A stretch of 64,000 nt of DNA, taken from contig NZ_CP020042.1 of assembly GCF_002028425.1 (NCBI RefSeq), positions 2,604,001 to 2,668,000 of the forward strand, read 5' to 3'. The DNA is from Streptomyces katrae. GTDB lineage: Bacteria > Actinomycetota > Actinomycetes > Streptomycetales > Streptomycetaceae. Each line of letters starts with the position of its first letter. The stretch's first letter is position 1. The position numbers and the translations under genes are program-made. The notes under the pieces are model-generated. The model saw nothing but the letters and a program-made list of their open reading frames with translations. It had not been told where the DNA came from and did no database searches. This document shows positions 1-10,100 of this stretch, piece after piece.

Positions 1-155
1 AGTTCGAGGTCGACGAGCCGGTCGAGCCCGTCGCGCACCTGAGCCTCGGTCATACCGAGCCGGACGCACAGATCGGCCACTCCCCCGGCCGGGTCCGCGA
101 GCATCCCCCGGTAAACGGCCTCCACGTGCGTGTCCAGCCCCAGCGCTTCCAGCAT
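1..155 (-). CDS. LuxR-family transcriptional regulator, N-terminal fragment (runs off window)
   Basis: Only the first 51 codons are present; the gene continues past position 1. The start is the ATG at 155-153. The visible part begins MLEALGL, and the segment EAVYRGMLADPAGG followed by LGMTEAQVRDGLDRLV matches the TrmB-like winged-helix segment found at the N-terminus of many streptomycete LuxR-type regulators whose C-terminus carries the GerE/LuxR HTH. That C-terminal domain lies outside the window, so the family call is inference from the N-terminus. It is transcribed divergently from the secreted peptide gene at 430, with 274 bp and one long dyad between them. That arrangement suggests it controls, or responds to, the peptide. 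Confidence 0.7.
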   Translation of the reverse strand, partial: MLEALGLDTHVEAVYRGMLADPAGGVADLCVRLGMTEAQVRDGLDRLVDLE

Positions 156-240
156 CCGTGCCCCCCGGCTCCGATCCGTACCGCAGGACGACCGTCCGAC
201 GGCTCGACCGATCCTAAAGGTGTGCAGGTCAAAGGCCCCA

Positions 241-275
241 GGCGGCACCATGGTGTCAGTCACCTTGGTGCCACC
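241..275. promoter_or_regulatory. 35-bp interrupted dyad in the divergent regulator/peptide intergenic region
   Basis: Two 15-nt arms (241-255 and 261-275) match at 13 of 15 positions as an inverted repeat around a 5-nt centre; the arms contain GGCACCA and TGGTGCC. It lies 86 bp upstream of the regulator start and 155 bp upstream of the peptide start. There is no T-run on either side, so an operator is more likely than a terminator. Confidence 0.55.
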
Positions 276-429
276 CCGGACCCCTTCTGCGAGAGCTTCC
301 GGGCCAGCAGGATGGTGTTCACCGGGACGGCGGGGCACGGAGCCCCACCCCAGGCCAGGGCCGAAAGGCCGGACCGGTGCAGCGCGCCGACCACTGTTCC
401 AGCCAGCCGTTCTCGTACCGGGGGATCTC

Positions 430-630
430 ATGTCTCGCACCGCCCGCCTCGTCACCACCGCCGCCCTCACCGCCCTCCTCTCCGCCGCCGTGACCACCAC
501 GGCCACCGCCACGGAGCAGGGCCCGGGCGTCATCAGCTGGGACTCCGTGCGCGCCTCGGCCCCGGCCACGGCGAAGGTCATCAGCTGGGACTCGGCGCCC
601 CTGGACAAGAAGGTCATCAGCTGGGACTGA
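430..630 (+). CDS. Small secreted peptide precursor with three VISWD repeats
   Basis: A 66-residue product. Residues 1-27 form a typical Sec signal: Arg at residues 3 and 6, then an Ala/Leu/Thr-rich hydrophobic core ending in ATA, a plausible signal peptidase site. The predicted mature part of about 39 residues contains GVISWDS, KVISWDS and, at the very C-terminus, KVISWD followed by the stop. Spacers between repeats are 10 and 6 residues, and the last two repeats are preceded by Lys or Lys-Lys. The ATG at 430 was chosen because a G-rich ribosome-binding site (GGGGA, 421-425) lies just upstream and the signal peptide begins there; the frame is open further upstream but lacks coding character. 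It is divergent from a LuxR/TrmB-like regulator and followed by a strong terminator. I do not recognise a described family. A multi-copy signalling peptide is an inference from architecture. Confidence 0.8.
   Translation: MSRTARLVTTAALTALLSAAVTTTATATEQGPGVISWDSVRASAPATAKVISWDSAPLDKKVISWD
529..627 (+). repeat. Three in-frame 15-17-nt direct repeats encoding VISWD
   Basis: Near-identical copies occupy 529-545, 577-593 and 613-627. The codons are the same in each copy (GTC ATC AGC TGG GAC). Identity at DNA level as well as protein level suggests recent internal duplication or gene conversion. Confidence 0.9.
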
Positions 631-652
631 CCTCCGTCCCCTCTCCGGCATC

Positions 653-680
653 CGAAGGCGGCCCCCCGGGGCCGCCTTCG
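653..680 (+). terminator. Hairpin terminator after the VISWD peptide gene
   Basis: A perfect 13-bp GC-rich stem (653-665 with 668-680) begins 22 bp after the stop codon. There is no U-tract, as is usual for streptomycete terminators. Confidence 0.7.
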
Positions 681-717
681 CCGCGTTGTGGCGCGCCCCA
701 CACCCCCGGAACGCAGA

Positions 718-751
718 AGTGCCCCGGCCCAGGAGTACTGGGCGGGGCACT
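718..751. terminator. Hairpin terminator left of the orphan tRNA fragment
   Basis: An inverted repeat pairs AGTGCCCC...CCCA (718-731) with TGGGCGGGGCACT (739-751) with one bulged G. It lies just 3' of the tRNA fragment on the minus strand and is probably the original terminator of the tRNA before the island inserted. Confidence 0.55.
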
Positions 752-801
752 GATGACGCCGACGGCACCAGCCGCAACGTTTCTGCGACACAGGCCTCGT
801 G

Positions 802-847
802 GTGGGGCGGGTGGGACTCGAACCCACGGCCGACGGATTATGAGTCC
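802..847. repeat. Left attachment-site repeat: orphan 3' half of a tRNA (46 bp)
   Basis: The 46 bp are identical to 18622-18667, the 3' half of the intact CAU-anticodon tRNA, including the anticodon arm. From 848 on, the sequence no longer matches a tRNA, so this copy is a fragment. A matching 9-mer (CGTTTCTGC) also sits about 15 bp outside both copies. This is the typical footprint of tyrosine-recombinase integration into a tRNA gene. Confidence 0.85.
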
Positions 848-1266
848 TCTCGGGATCTTGGCGGCCCTTGCGCACCAGTGCGAATTCTTGACGTTTCCCC
901 AGGTCAGACGACGTGCGGTGCGATTGACCGCTTCGGCCTTTGCCTGTCTGTTCCTGCCCTTGTGTCCCCTTGGCGTCCCCTTACGGTCCTCGCGCGGCCG
1001 CCCAGGCCGCCGAAGTTCGGGTAGTCCGCGGTCAGGGGCAGGCCCCAAACTCCCGAGCAGCGGATTCCGCTTCCAACGCGAAGAGGCTCCACCCCCGCAC
1101 TTTCGGGGTGGAGCCTCAAGGCCTGCTCGGCCTCCCGTTGCAGTCAGGACATCCCGGGGACCACTGACGCGCGGCGAACCCTGTGCACCCCCTTGCCGCG
1201 CTGTCGCGAACGGCTATTCGAAAGCCCTCGAGCGGCGCGAGCTGTAGGTGAGCGAGCCTCAGCTAC
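848..1266. other. Non-coding left arm of the island
   Basis: Between the left repeat and the end of the DUF499 gene I see no credible gene. Open frames here are long only because of high GC and read through the tRNA fragment. The stretch holds one clear terminator (1083-1117). No recombinase remnant is recognisable. Confidence 0.6.
1083..1117 (-). terminator. Terminator of the helicase-methylase-ATPase operon
   Basis: A perfect 13-bp stem (1083-1095 with 1105-1117) with a 9-nt loop lies about 150 bp beyond the stop codon of the last gene of the minus-strand operon. Confidence 0.7.
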
Positions 1267-4221
1267 CTAAAAATCGTCCTGCTCTGTTCGCGAACTTGAA
1301 CCAGGCACCTGCGATGCCTTGCCCAGCATGCCCTGCGTCTCCCCAGTGGCGGCCGAAATCGTGATCTGCAAGCCAACCATCTGAAGATCGTTCTGACTCG
1401 ACTTCGCGGGGTCGACGAGCGACGCCACTTCACGCAACAGGTGCCAGACCTGCTCCCGCTTCGCAGGGTCGGTCACCGACGAAAGAGGGATGCTGATGAC
1501 CGTGGTTTCGAACGACGGCTCGGTCACCCGGCCCGCCTGAACCGGAACAGTGACGGCAGGGCTTCCAGGGGCCGGCGAACCGCACTCACTAATTCGCTCG
1601 GGGGCCGCCGCGGAAGCAGCAGGACTACGAACAGTGTCAGCTTGCTCCCCGTTCCGTTGCTCCGGCGGTGCCAGGAGCAGCCGCGGCCGAAGCTGCTGCT
1701 GCAGAGTTGCAGATTGGATCTGCGCCGCGGTCGCAGGCCGAATCTCTACGCCGTCGCTGTCCGTGAGCATCCATTCATCGGAGGTGGCCAGCTTGAACAG
1801 CGCCAGACGCATCTCCTCGTCGGTTTGGATCAGCGGCCAAGTCGGATCGCTGTATGGGTGCGCGAACAGTTCCTTCGGGGTCAGGTCCCGCCCATACTGA
1901 CCCGACGTAATGAGCTGCGCCACATACTCGGCAGAGAGCTGGTTCGTCTGTACAGCCCGGCCGTCGGCTACCAGGGCAGCCCATACGTGACGGCCAGAGA
2001 GCGACGTCTGCGGCTCCGGCAGCGTCTTGTACTGCACTGCAAGCCCGCTGTCAGTCCGCAACACAAACGCGTAGTGCTGGAACGCCCAAGCGACAGCCTC
2101 ATCAAGCTTCCTACCCGCTTGATCACGGCGCTCGCGTGCTGCGTCTAGTTCTTCGCTGTCCTCGGCCAATTGAGCGACAACCTGATTCCAGGCTAGGTAG
2201 TCGCGGGCGAAAGCCTTAGCACGGTCCCGTCGCTGGGTGGTGGCCACAGCCATCACCATCGAGGCTGCGAAGGTGCTGGGCAAGCCTGGAGAAATTCCGT
2301 ACGCGACGTCGATGTCAGCGCGAGTTGCCTGGTCTCTGCCGTTGAGCAGCGTCCAACGACGCGGGTCGAGTACAACGAGCCTGGTCTGCTGAGAATCCAG
2401 TCCAGCAAACGCGGCGGCTGCAGAAGCTTCGTGCTCGGGACGAGCCAGCTTGTGAAGCGCCGTGAAGCTGTGCTTCTCCGCAAGTGCTTGCGCGCGCACC
2501 CACACCGTGTCGACTGACTCTTCGCCGCTGACCATCGACAGAGCATTCGCGTGGTACATGTTCAGCGTCTGCTTGATGGACAGATAGAAACGCTCAGGTC
2601 CCCTGCCTGGCCGACTCCGCTCAAGGGCCCCAAGCCCTCCCTCAGCCGGGCTCGCTACCAGGGCGTTGAATACCTCCTCGGCGGCGGAGTAGTCCACCCC
2701 AGGCCCCGCAACCGCGGCCAGCAGTTCGGCCTTGGTGGCCCCCCGGACTGCGCGAGGGCGGGGTACCAGGCTGTAAGCGAGGCAGGCAGTGCCCATCCGC
2801 AACGCAGGGACGGGCTGTCCGGCATCCACTCCACTGGCCTTCAGGGCAGCGTCGAGAACGAACGCCGTACCACCGCCGGCGCCAGTGTTGACAATGTCAG
2901 TGGTCGCTACAGCTCGGTAGCCCTGAATCGCACGATCATTCCCCGCAAGGACACCACTCGAGAGAAGTGCCTCCAGTGCGCTGGTGTGCAGCGGTATGTC
3001 GCCCACACCGATGAGGGCGGGAGCCCAGCGCCCCGCCTTGTGTTCGTCACTCCAGAAGAGGGCAGTGCGAGCAAAGATTGAGACAGTTGAACGCACCCGC
3101 TGGAAGGCTTGGACGACGGTCCACTCCTTGCTCACCAGGGCAAACAGATCCGGGTGGAACGGATATGTTTCTGTAACACGCTCCGACAGTCCAGCCAGCG
3201 TACGCTTACTTCCCAGCGGCGCGTATACCTGATCTTTCCACGCCCCCTTATGGCCGGCAGCCGTGAACGCGGAAGCTATGGAGACCGCGACATCATCAGT
3301 CTTAGCCTGAGTAAACAAGCGGCGACGAATGATCTGTGCAAAATCGGACGGTTCGGTTACCGTTACCGTCTCCCCGTTCCGCTGCAGACGCGGACTGAGG
3401 TAATCGCGAAAAGCCACGGCTGCGGGATGATAGCCACTCTGGTCTTCCTCGCTCTTAATCATGACGAGCACAAGAGCAACGCCAGCCTGGTCATCCACGG
3501 CGTCAGTCAGCGCATTCAGAAATGCTTGCTCGCCCGGCATTCCACCGATGGCGCTCTCGTCGGTGAGCGCCATCGCGTAGTCCATGAGTTCGTCTACGAG
3601 AACCAGAACTGGGCGATCAACCTCAGCAAACGCGGCCTGCAAAGTCGCCTTATTCGCACCCAGACCACTGTAATGCTGATAACGGTCCATCCTGTTCGGG
3701 CTATCCGCGAACAGGAGCCAGATAAAGCGGCCGAAGAGATCCGTAGCGGGACCGAAACGAGGATCCGTCTTGCCGGGCGACATTCCATCGCACGTCAAAA
3801 TGACCGGAAGCACTCGCGACAGGTCAACGGCGTGCTGTCCTGTGCCCGCTTCTGCACTCACCGCCAGCCCCAGTTCGGAAGCAAAGAACGCGTCCGGGCG
3901 ACTGATCATGTGCCAGATCCCCACCAGAGCATGGCTCTTACCTCCACCCATCCCCTGGTCGAGGTGGAAGCACGCCTGGGCATCGAGATGGCTCACACCG
4001 AGCCGGCGGGCTACACGACCGAGGAACCCGACGAGTTTTGGCGTCGGCTGAGTGATGTCCGTGTAATAGCCGCAATCTGCATACGGAACAGGCACGGTCT
4101 GGTAAACCGCTTTGGCAAGGCTCATCTGAAGCTCGCCCACTGATCCTTCGGTCTGGCGAACTTCATCCCTCAGCGTCAGAACGTCAGCCCAGTGAGCGAC
4201 GGGAGGTGTGGTAGCGGTCAC
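1267..4221 (-). CDS. DUF499-family ATPase of an Hma-like defence operon
   Basis: A 984-residue protein starting at the GTG 4221-4219, preceded by AGGAG with 5-nt spacing. A Walker A variant GMGGGKS lies at residues 90-96 and a hydrophobic Walker B (VLVLVDE) near 205-211, the arrangement of the DUF499 ATPases found in phage-defence loci. A Pro/Ala/Ser-rich linker follows around residues 840-880, then a C-terminal segment of about 80 residues. It is the last gene of a three-gene minus-strand operon and starts 8 bp after the DUF1156 methylase stop. Family knowledge: DUF499 ATPases co-occur with DUF1156 methylases and SNF2-type helicases, a combination catalogued as helicase-methylase-ATPase (Hma). 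A role in moving DNA or regulating the helicase is inference. Codon bias is weaker than in the chromosomal genes to the right, consistent with acquisition. Confidence 0.85.
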   Translation of the reverse strand: MTATTPPVAHWADVLTLRDEVRQTEGSVGELQMSLAKAVYQTVPVPYADCGYYTDITQPTPKLVGFLGRVARRLGVSHLDAQACFHLDQGMGGGKSHALVGIWHMISRPDAFFASELGLAVSAEAGTGQHAVDLSRVLPVILTCDGMSPGKTDPRFGPATDLFGRFIWLLFADSPNRMDRYQHYSGLGANKATLQAAFAEVDRPVLVLVDELMDYAMALTDESAIGGMPGEQAFLNALTDAVDDQAGVALVLVMIKSEEDQSGYHPAAVAFRDYLSPRLQRNGETVTVTEPSDFAQIIRRRLFTQAKTDDVAVSIASAFTAAGHKGAWKDQVYAPLGSKRTLAGLSERVTETYPFHPDLFALVSKEWTVVQAFQRVRSTVSIFARTALFWSDEHKAGRWAPALIGVGDIPLHTSALEALLSSGVLAGNDRAIQGYRAVATTDIVNTGAGGGTAFVLDAALKASGVDAGQPVPALRMGTACLAYSLVPRPRAVRGATKAELLAAVAGPGVDYSAAEEVFNALVASPAEGGLGALERSRPGRGPERFYLSIKQTLNMYHANALSMVSGEESVDTVWVRAQALAEKHSFTALHKLARPEHEASAAAAFAGLDSQQTRLVVLDPRRWTLLNGRDQATRADIDVAYGISPGLPSTFAASMVMAVATTQRRDRAKAFARDYLAWNQVVAQLAEDSEELDAARERRDQAGRKLDEAVAWAFQHYAFVLRTDSGLAVQYKTLPEPQTSLSGRHVWAALVADGRAVQTNQLSAEYVAQLITSGQYGRDLTPKELFAHPYSDPTWPLIQTDEEMRLALFKLATSDEWMLTDSDGVEIRPATAAQIQSATLQQQLRPRLLLAPPEQRNGEQADTVRSPAASAAAPERISECGSPAPGSPAVTVPVQAGRVTEPSFETTVISIPLSSVTDPAKREQVWHLLREVASLVDPAKSSQNDLQMVGLQITISAATGETQGMLGKASQVPGSSSRTEQDDF

Positions 4222-4229
4222 GTCATCTC

Positions 4230-7106
4230 CTAAAAGAGGCTGGTCTGGTTGCGAGGGTGCGGCACAGCGGCTGCTGCGGTGGGCGTGACAGCGGCAGACG
4301 CCTGCACAGTGCCGCGATTGCGTTTGATAGCGGCAAGGGCAACCGCAACGGGGTCCGAACCTGGAAGTTTGGCGGCGACCCAGTCCACGACCGCCCACAG
4401 ATGAGCGTCGGTGGGCGACAGCTCTGCGTCAGCGATGACCGCTGCAACTGCCTCAGTTCCTGACGACCACTGGGCCGCCATCGCACGGATCACCTCGTAC
4501 ACGCTCGATGAGGGTGCAACCTTCTCGGGGGCGTCATGGCGCAGCCTGTATCCCGCCTTGGTCTCCAGGAGGATCGGACCACGCAAATCCTCAAGGCGGA
4601 GATCATCCGACTGAGCGAAGAACCGAGCCTCCCCCTTCGGTACATCCGCGCGACCGTAGAGCTCGTGCCAGAAGACCGCCAGGCGCGTGTGCGGATCGAA
4701 CGTCTCCAAGGGCAGCTCATCCAGTCGTAGAGCGACTGCATCTCGAACTGCACGACGCGCCAGAGTCATGTAGTGCTCAAGCGGAACCTGCTCGCCGCTC
4801 GGGGTGATGACACGCTCATAGCGACCCACGATCGCGAGTGCCGCACCGTACGACGCCATGAGCTGGTCTTCCAGCGCAAGGCCGTCAGTGTCCCAACCAC
4901 GACAACGGGCCTTGACGTCAGCAACGACGTCCGCGTCCACCTGAGCGGCGATTCCGATCGGTCGGCGCCTGGGTGCGACACGTGCACCGATCGACACAGT
5001 GACGGAGATTGTGGCCACACCCGTGACCGCGGTTTCAGTCCTCGAAGGCCAAGAAGACGTTACGACGAACCCAGCATCTGTCAATGCGGAGAGCAATCTC
5101 TTCCACGCCTCCGGGTCCGAGTGGCCGAAGATCACCGTGAGATGCCCGTCAGGCTTGAGGACGCGTCGCGCCTCAGTGAACGACCTGGCCAGCATGGCCT
5201 CATAACGCTCTTCGCTCGACCTGTGGTCACCGGCCCCCTTGGCTCCCCGCCCCTTCACGATGATTTCTTCGGCCTTGTCCTGCAGCCCATCAGAGCCCTC
5301 TGCGCTGCCGTCGAAGAGTTCCGGCATCGCATTTCTCAAGGCGCGCTTGAACCACACATAGAAGAGATCTGACGAATCCGCGTAGGCGATCATGTCGTAA
5401 TACGGAGGGTCGCATACCAGGGCATCCACGGTGGCATCCCTGAATGGCAAGGCAACCGCCGACGCCCGACGAAATCGTCCTGGACGACCCGAGGCATGCG
5501 TCTCACCCAAGATCTTCTTCAGCGCATTCACAAGACTGGCAGAAACGGAGGACCACGTGCCGGGCCCCTCCCCAGGACCAGCTTCGAGGTAGTCGAACTG
5601 GTGCTTCACGACAGACTGCGACGAAAACATGTCAGCCGCCTGACAACGATTCTGAGCCGCACCGCTCCTATTTCCGTGAGACAAAAGACCGGCACCTCGA
5701 GTGCTTCGTCGAATCTGACGCATAATGTTGCTGGCGGCGTAACTCGCAAGTGCGGCAGCGTAGTCACTCGACACGATGGAAGCCAGATCACGATGGACGT
5801 CAGATATGACGCGCGCCGTAGTGGCAAACAGCACGGCTTGCCGGTCGTTCATCAACGATCCGTATGTCGAGTAGCCGTAGCCACTTCCACGTACGTTATC
5901 CTTGTTACCTTCCGGAATACTTTCATCGGGTACAGCACGATGTCCGTTGACTGGCGAAAGACTCGCAGGATCGGCGGAATCCGCAGCCGCGATTTCCTCG
6001 TCCCGTGGTACTCGAAAAATCTTCTGATTGCTGTCAGGATCAGTCTCACCTACAGCCAGCATTGCATCCCGATACTGACCAGCGAACCCCTTAGCCTTGA
6101 CAACGTCGAGTGTGTGCACGTGACCGCATGTCGAGAATGGGCAATGCGCCGACTTGCCCCGCTTTCCGTCTGGGGCTGTGAATGTTCCTTTCTGCGACGG
6201 CACTCCCTTGTGAATCTCAATCTTCCAAACGTCACCGTCGGCAAGAAGGCGCATCGCCTGCCCTTGGTCCCCAGTACGCCCATAGGGATGGCGCAGCGCC
6301 ATGGAGGCGAGCAGCGGGAAGCGCCGCCTGCAGCCGTCGCATGGAATCGTGACGGCCCAGAGATACGCCCACGGCAACGCTCCTCCGCGCGCCTGATTCC
6401 CCGGGTACAAGGCGGCCACCTCGGTTGCAACCCGTCGGCCGACTTCAGCCAGTACAGATCGCACATCGGTCAGCAGCCGCGGCTCTTCCACTGCGATCCC
6501 GTCGAGCGACAGAGTCTCCGAAGCCCAGTCGCCAGGAGCCTCGGCCGGACCATTCGGATCATGGCGCTTCTCATCACCGACCCCCGCATATGAGATCCGC
6601 GGCTCGTTGCTCCAATCACGCAATGGGTAATCGCCCAGCAGCTTGCCCGCCAAGGTAGCCACCGGCGAGAGGTCCGTACCGACAGCGGTTGCCCCAGCCC
6701 TTGCAGCCTCAAGCGGAATAATTCCGCGCCCCGAGAACATGTCGAGGACAACAGGCGGTTTGCTCGGATACTGGGCCGCCACTTGCTCCCGGAGCCTAGC
6801 CAACGCGCCAGCATCGCCGGACTTCACTGCGAGTTTGACGTCGGTCCGGTTCTGAGGTGTATCAGCTAGCAAAGCGCAGAGCACTGCTGCTCGTGCTTGA
6901 GCAATGGGCCTCGATGCGAACCAGGTAAACAGGGCTTTCTCGCTTCGCCCAGAACCTGCTGGAGTAGTGACGGCCAAGTCAACTTCGGCACAGGGAAACC
7001 AGGTGTCAATCATGCGTGCCGTCGTATCGGGGGCCGAATTCCCCTGCACCGACGATGCAGAACGGTCGATGCCCGTCGCTGAGTTCACGACAGATCCGGC
7101 TGTCAC
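4230..7106 (-). CDS. DUF1156-family DNA adenine methyltransferase
   Basis: A 958-residue protein from the GTG at 7106-7104. SAM-binding motif I (LDMFSGRGIIPLEAA) lies at about residues 121-135. The catalytic DPPYYD motif of N6-adenine/N4-cytosine amino-methylases lies near residue 560, followed by a helical segment and an RRVLKPDG motif. A possible zinc-binding pair (CDGC, then CPFSTC) sits between them. This is the DUF1156 layout, a methylase split by a long insertion. Its start overlaps the helicase stop by one base (TAGTG), and the ATPase starts 8 bp after its stop, so the three genes are translationally linked. The likely role is self-marking of host DNA or building a methylation-dependent defence complex. 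Target sequence and activity cannot be read from the sequence. Confidence 0.88.
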   Translation of the reverse strand: MTAGSVVNSATGIDRSASSVQGNSAPDTTARMIDTWFPCAEVDLAVTTPAGSGRSEKALFTWFASRPIAQARAAVLCALLADTPQNRTDVKLAVKSGDAGALARLREQVAAQYPSKPPVVLDMFSGRGIIPLEAARAGATAVGTDLSPVATLAGKLLGDYPLRDWSNEPRISYAGVGDEKRHDPNGPAEAPGDWASETLSLDGIAVEEPRLLTDVRSVLAEVGRRVATEVAALYPGNQARGGALPWAYLWAVTIPCDGCRRRFPLLASMALRHPYGRTGDQGQAMRLLADGDVWKIEIHKGVPSQKGTFTAPDGKRGKSAHCPFSTCGHVHTLDVVKAKGFAGQYRDAMLAVGETDPDSNQKIFRVPRDEEIAAADSADPASLSPVNGHRAVPDESIPEGNKDNVRGSGYGYSTYGSLMNDRQAVLFATTARVISDVHRDLASIVSSDYAAALASYAASNIMRQIRRSTRGAGLLSHGNRSGAAQNRCQAADMFSSQSVVKHQFDYLEAGPGEGPGTWSSVSASLVNALKKILGETHASGRPGRFRRASAVALPFRDATVDALVCDPPYYDMIAYADSSDLFYVWFKRALRNAMPELFDGSAEGSDGLQDKAEEIIVKGRGAKGAGDHRSSEERYEAMLARSFTEARRVLKPDGHLTVIFGHSDPEAWKRLLSALTDAGFVVTSSWPSRTETAVTGVATISVTVSIGARVAPRRRPIGIAAQVDADVVADVKARCRGWDTDGLALEDQLMASYGAALAIVGRYERVITPSGEQVPLEHYMTLARRAVRDAVALRLDELPLETFDPHTRLAVFWHELYGRADVPKGEARFFAQSDDLRLEDLRGPILLETKAGYRLRHDAPEKVAPSSSVYEVIRAMAAQWSSGTEAVAAVIADAELSPTDAHLWAVVDWVAAKLPGSDPVAVALAAIKRNRGTVQASAAVTPTAAAAVPHPRNQTSLF

Positions 7107-10100
7107 TACTGGTCTCCAATCAGTCTGTTGAGCTCAGAGAGCGGAATCTGGAAGCGTTCGACGCGCCGATGTCCGCTGAGAGCGGCAGCAGGATCCTGCT
7201 GCCGTAGGATGACGAATGGAGTAGCCGCGCAGTTGATGACTACGTAGAGCCAGTACGCATCTGTACGCTGCTGGGCCTGCGCCCACTCATTCTGTTCCAG
7301 CCAGACAGCCCTTAGAGGGCCGCTCTGCCCCTTCACCTCGATGAGCCGTTGCTCTCGGGTCACCCGGTGGCGGGCGTAAAGGTCATATCCCAAGCCAGAG
7401 CTCTGCCGGTCATCGACGTCGTAACCCAGACGTTCAAGCTCAGTGACGACAGTGGTGATTGCCACTTGTTCTGCGTCCGGGTCGTATCCCAACGTCTCGA
7501 CCCGCGCTCCGCCCGTCACACTCACCCAGCCGACAAGTCGTACAGAGCTAGCCGTAACGCCGGCAATGTCCTCGAGGACAGCCGCCCGCGACGACTTCGC
7601 CACGGCGAACTGCTCGAGCAGAGAACGCCGCTCGTCGAGCGGGCGGTCTGCGATCGACTCTTCGAACCGGTACTGGGTGGCATCCAGCTGAGAACGGGCG
7701 GCAGCTATCCAGGCCCGACGCTCGTCTACGAGGACTGCAACCTGGCTCCGCAGGGTTTCACGGGCTGCTTCATGCGCATCGTGGCGAACCGCAGGCGGTA
7801 GCGACTCAGTACCTCCCGCTGCCGGGTCCTCGGAGGCTGGTGCGCGCAACTTCATGAGAGAGTCCCACGCCACGGGTATCGCCTGCCCGAGGGAACACCG
7901 GATGAGCAACGGAGCCTTGCGAATGATCCTGGTACGGCCGTCGTGTACCTGGATGTCCGCATCAAACAGGGTCAGCACGTACGAAGTCAGCGAACCACTG
8001 TCGACCAGCGTCGATCCGCGGACCAGGTCCGCTTCGCCGAGGGCCAGCGCGTGTGCCACGAGCTCCTGAAAGGGCTCCTCAGTAGGACCGAGCACGATCA
8101 CGTCGTCGAGGCCAGTGGCGCCGTCGTTAATCGCCTGCCGTACGGAGTCACCGGCCGCAGCCACATAGGCGTGCCACATGCCACCCAAAGCCGTGGGTAA
8201 TGGTGCGAGGGCCGCAGCAACTTCCCGAATGCCCTTGGCGGGACCGGGCCCTACTCGCCAACGTTCGGTGCGGGCAATCTGCTCGACCATCGCTTCGACA
8301 ATGATCGGGTTGATGGCCTCAAGCCGGTCTGCTGCAAACCTCTCCAAGGCTTCGGAGACGTTGGCTGGGGTGGCCAAACTCCGCTCCTCGGCGACGAGCG
8401 CCTGGGCCGAAGCGATCAGTGTCTGCGTGTCAGGAACGACGACTTCTCGGCCCGCTTGAGCATCCAGCATTGCTTTGCCCCAGTCGAAGCCAGCGCGATC
8501 GGCCGTGGCATCCAGTAAGTCGTAGACCTTGCCTTCAAGAGATTTTCCTGCGTTCTCGAGGTTGGTCAGCATCACCTGCTGGACGCGCCCCTCCCTCGTG
8601 TGCGGAGCGACCAGGTGATAGACGTAAACAGGATTCTCTTGTCCGATTCGGTGCAGTCGGCCCATGCGCTGCTCAAGGCGGACCATGGACCAAGGCAGGT
8701 CCCAGTCAACCATCACGTAAGCGGACTGGAGGTCGATCCCCTCGCCGCCAGCATCGGTGGATACCAGGACTTGGAACTCACCTGCCAGAAAGTCCTCCTG
8801 CAGCGCATCGCGAGTTGTGTGGTCGACGGACCCCTCGAGGACGCGCGAGCTGAACCCCGCCTCCTCGAAGCGCGCCTGGAGCCATCGCGCAGTGTCAGAG
8901 AACTCGCTGAAGACCAGGAGCTGGCCCTCGCCTTGGCGAAGGCCATGGCGCTCCATTAACTGCATCAGATGAGACCACTTCGCTGGCGCTTGGGCGGCCT
9001 CTGCCCGAGTCACCGTTTCGAGGAGCGTTGCCACTTCGGACAGCTCTCGGGGCTTGTCTTTAGTTCGGGCGGCAACGAGGGCCGTCTCTGCCCGCGCCCA
9101 GGCCTCGTCGTCGTCCGCAGCAGCACCGAGGCCGTGCACCGTGATGAGTCCCTCCGGAGGAACCGGCTGGGTCCGCTCATGAGCAGCACCCATGAGGGAG
9201 GCCTGGCGACGACGCAATGTCGCGGCAACCGCGGACAGCGACGATGCAGCCCGCTTACCGTAGATCGAGCGTGCCAACGTGGCCGAGTCCACGTAGAACG
9301 TCTCCACATAGTCCATCACCGCGTCGTACACGGCTGACTCATATGGGTTGAGATCCACCGAAATTGTTTCGGAGAATCGCTGCTTGAACAGCTTCGACCC
9401 GTCATGTCCGACGAGGTCTTCCTTCATGCGACGCAAGAACGACAGCTTCGAGGGAACGAGCGCAGTCTCATAGTCGGTCTTGCGTGGATCCCACGGATAC
9501 AGCGTGGGATCAAGCAAGTTCATCAAACCGCGGAAGTAGTGCTCTTTGCCGCGATGTGGCGTGGCCGTCATTAGGAGCAAGTGGTGGGAGCAGTCGCCTA
9601 CTTGGCGTGCCGCGGCAAGAAACTGGCTCGTCGGCGTGAGGCGGTGGGCCTCATCGAAGATGGCGAGCGACCAGGAACTGTGTGATCCTGCCACCTTCCG
9701 GCGAACCTCACCATTGTGGGTGAAGAGGTCCAGCGAGACGAGCCATGTGTCGTAGCGAGGGTCCAGATCGGCCGGGTCTGCGGCTATCGCTGCCGTGATG
9801 CGCTTGGCCGTCACCCCGAAGAGACGCTGGAGGTCTCGCTCCCACTTCGTGACAAGGTGCGCAGGAACGATGATCACCGCTCGACCCTGGACAAGGCCGA
9901 CGCGGCGCCCCTCGGTTAGGTACATACCGGCCATGATGGTCTTGCCGGTCCCAGGCTCGTCTCCGAGCAGAAACCGGAGGCGCGGCTGGGTGAGCATGTG
10001 TCCATGCACAGCTTCATCCTGATGGGCGAAGGGCTTCAAGGGGCGAGTCGCCAGCACCGCGGAGCGGATGCGCGGAACAGCGTGCTGCATCCAGCGGCCC

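Noticed and set aside
802..847. A second functional tRNA at the left repeat
   Set aside because: The 5' half (D-arm and 5' acceptor strand) is absent, so no cloverleaf can form.
126..1247. Long plus-strand open frames across the peptide gene and tRNA fragment
   Set aside because: They read through the att repeat and terminators and lack protein-like composition. They are open only because of high GC.
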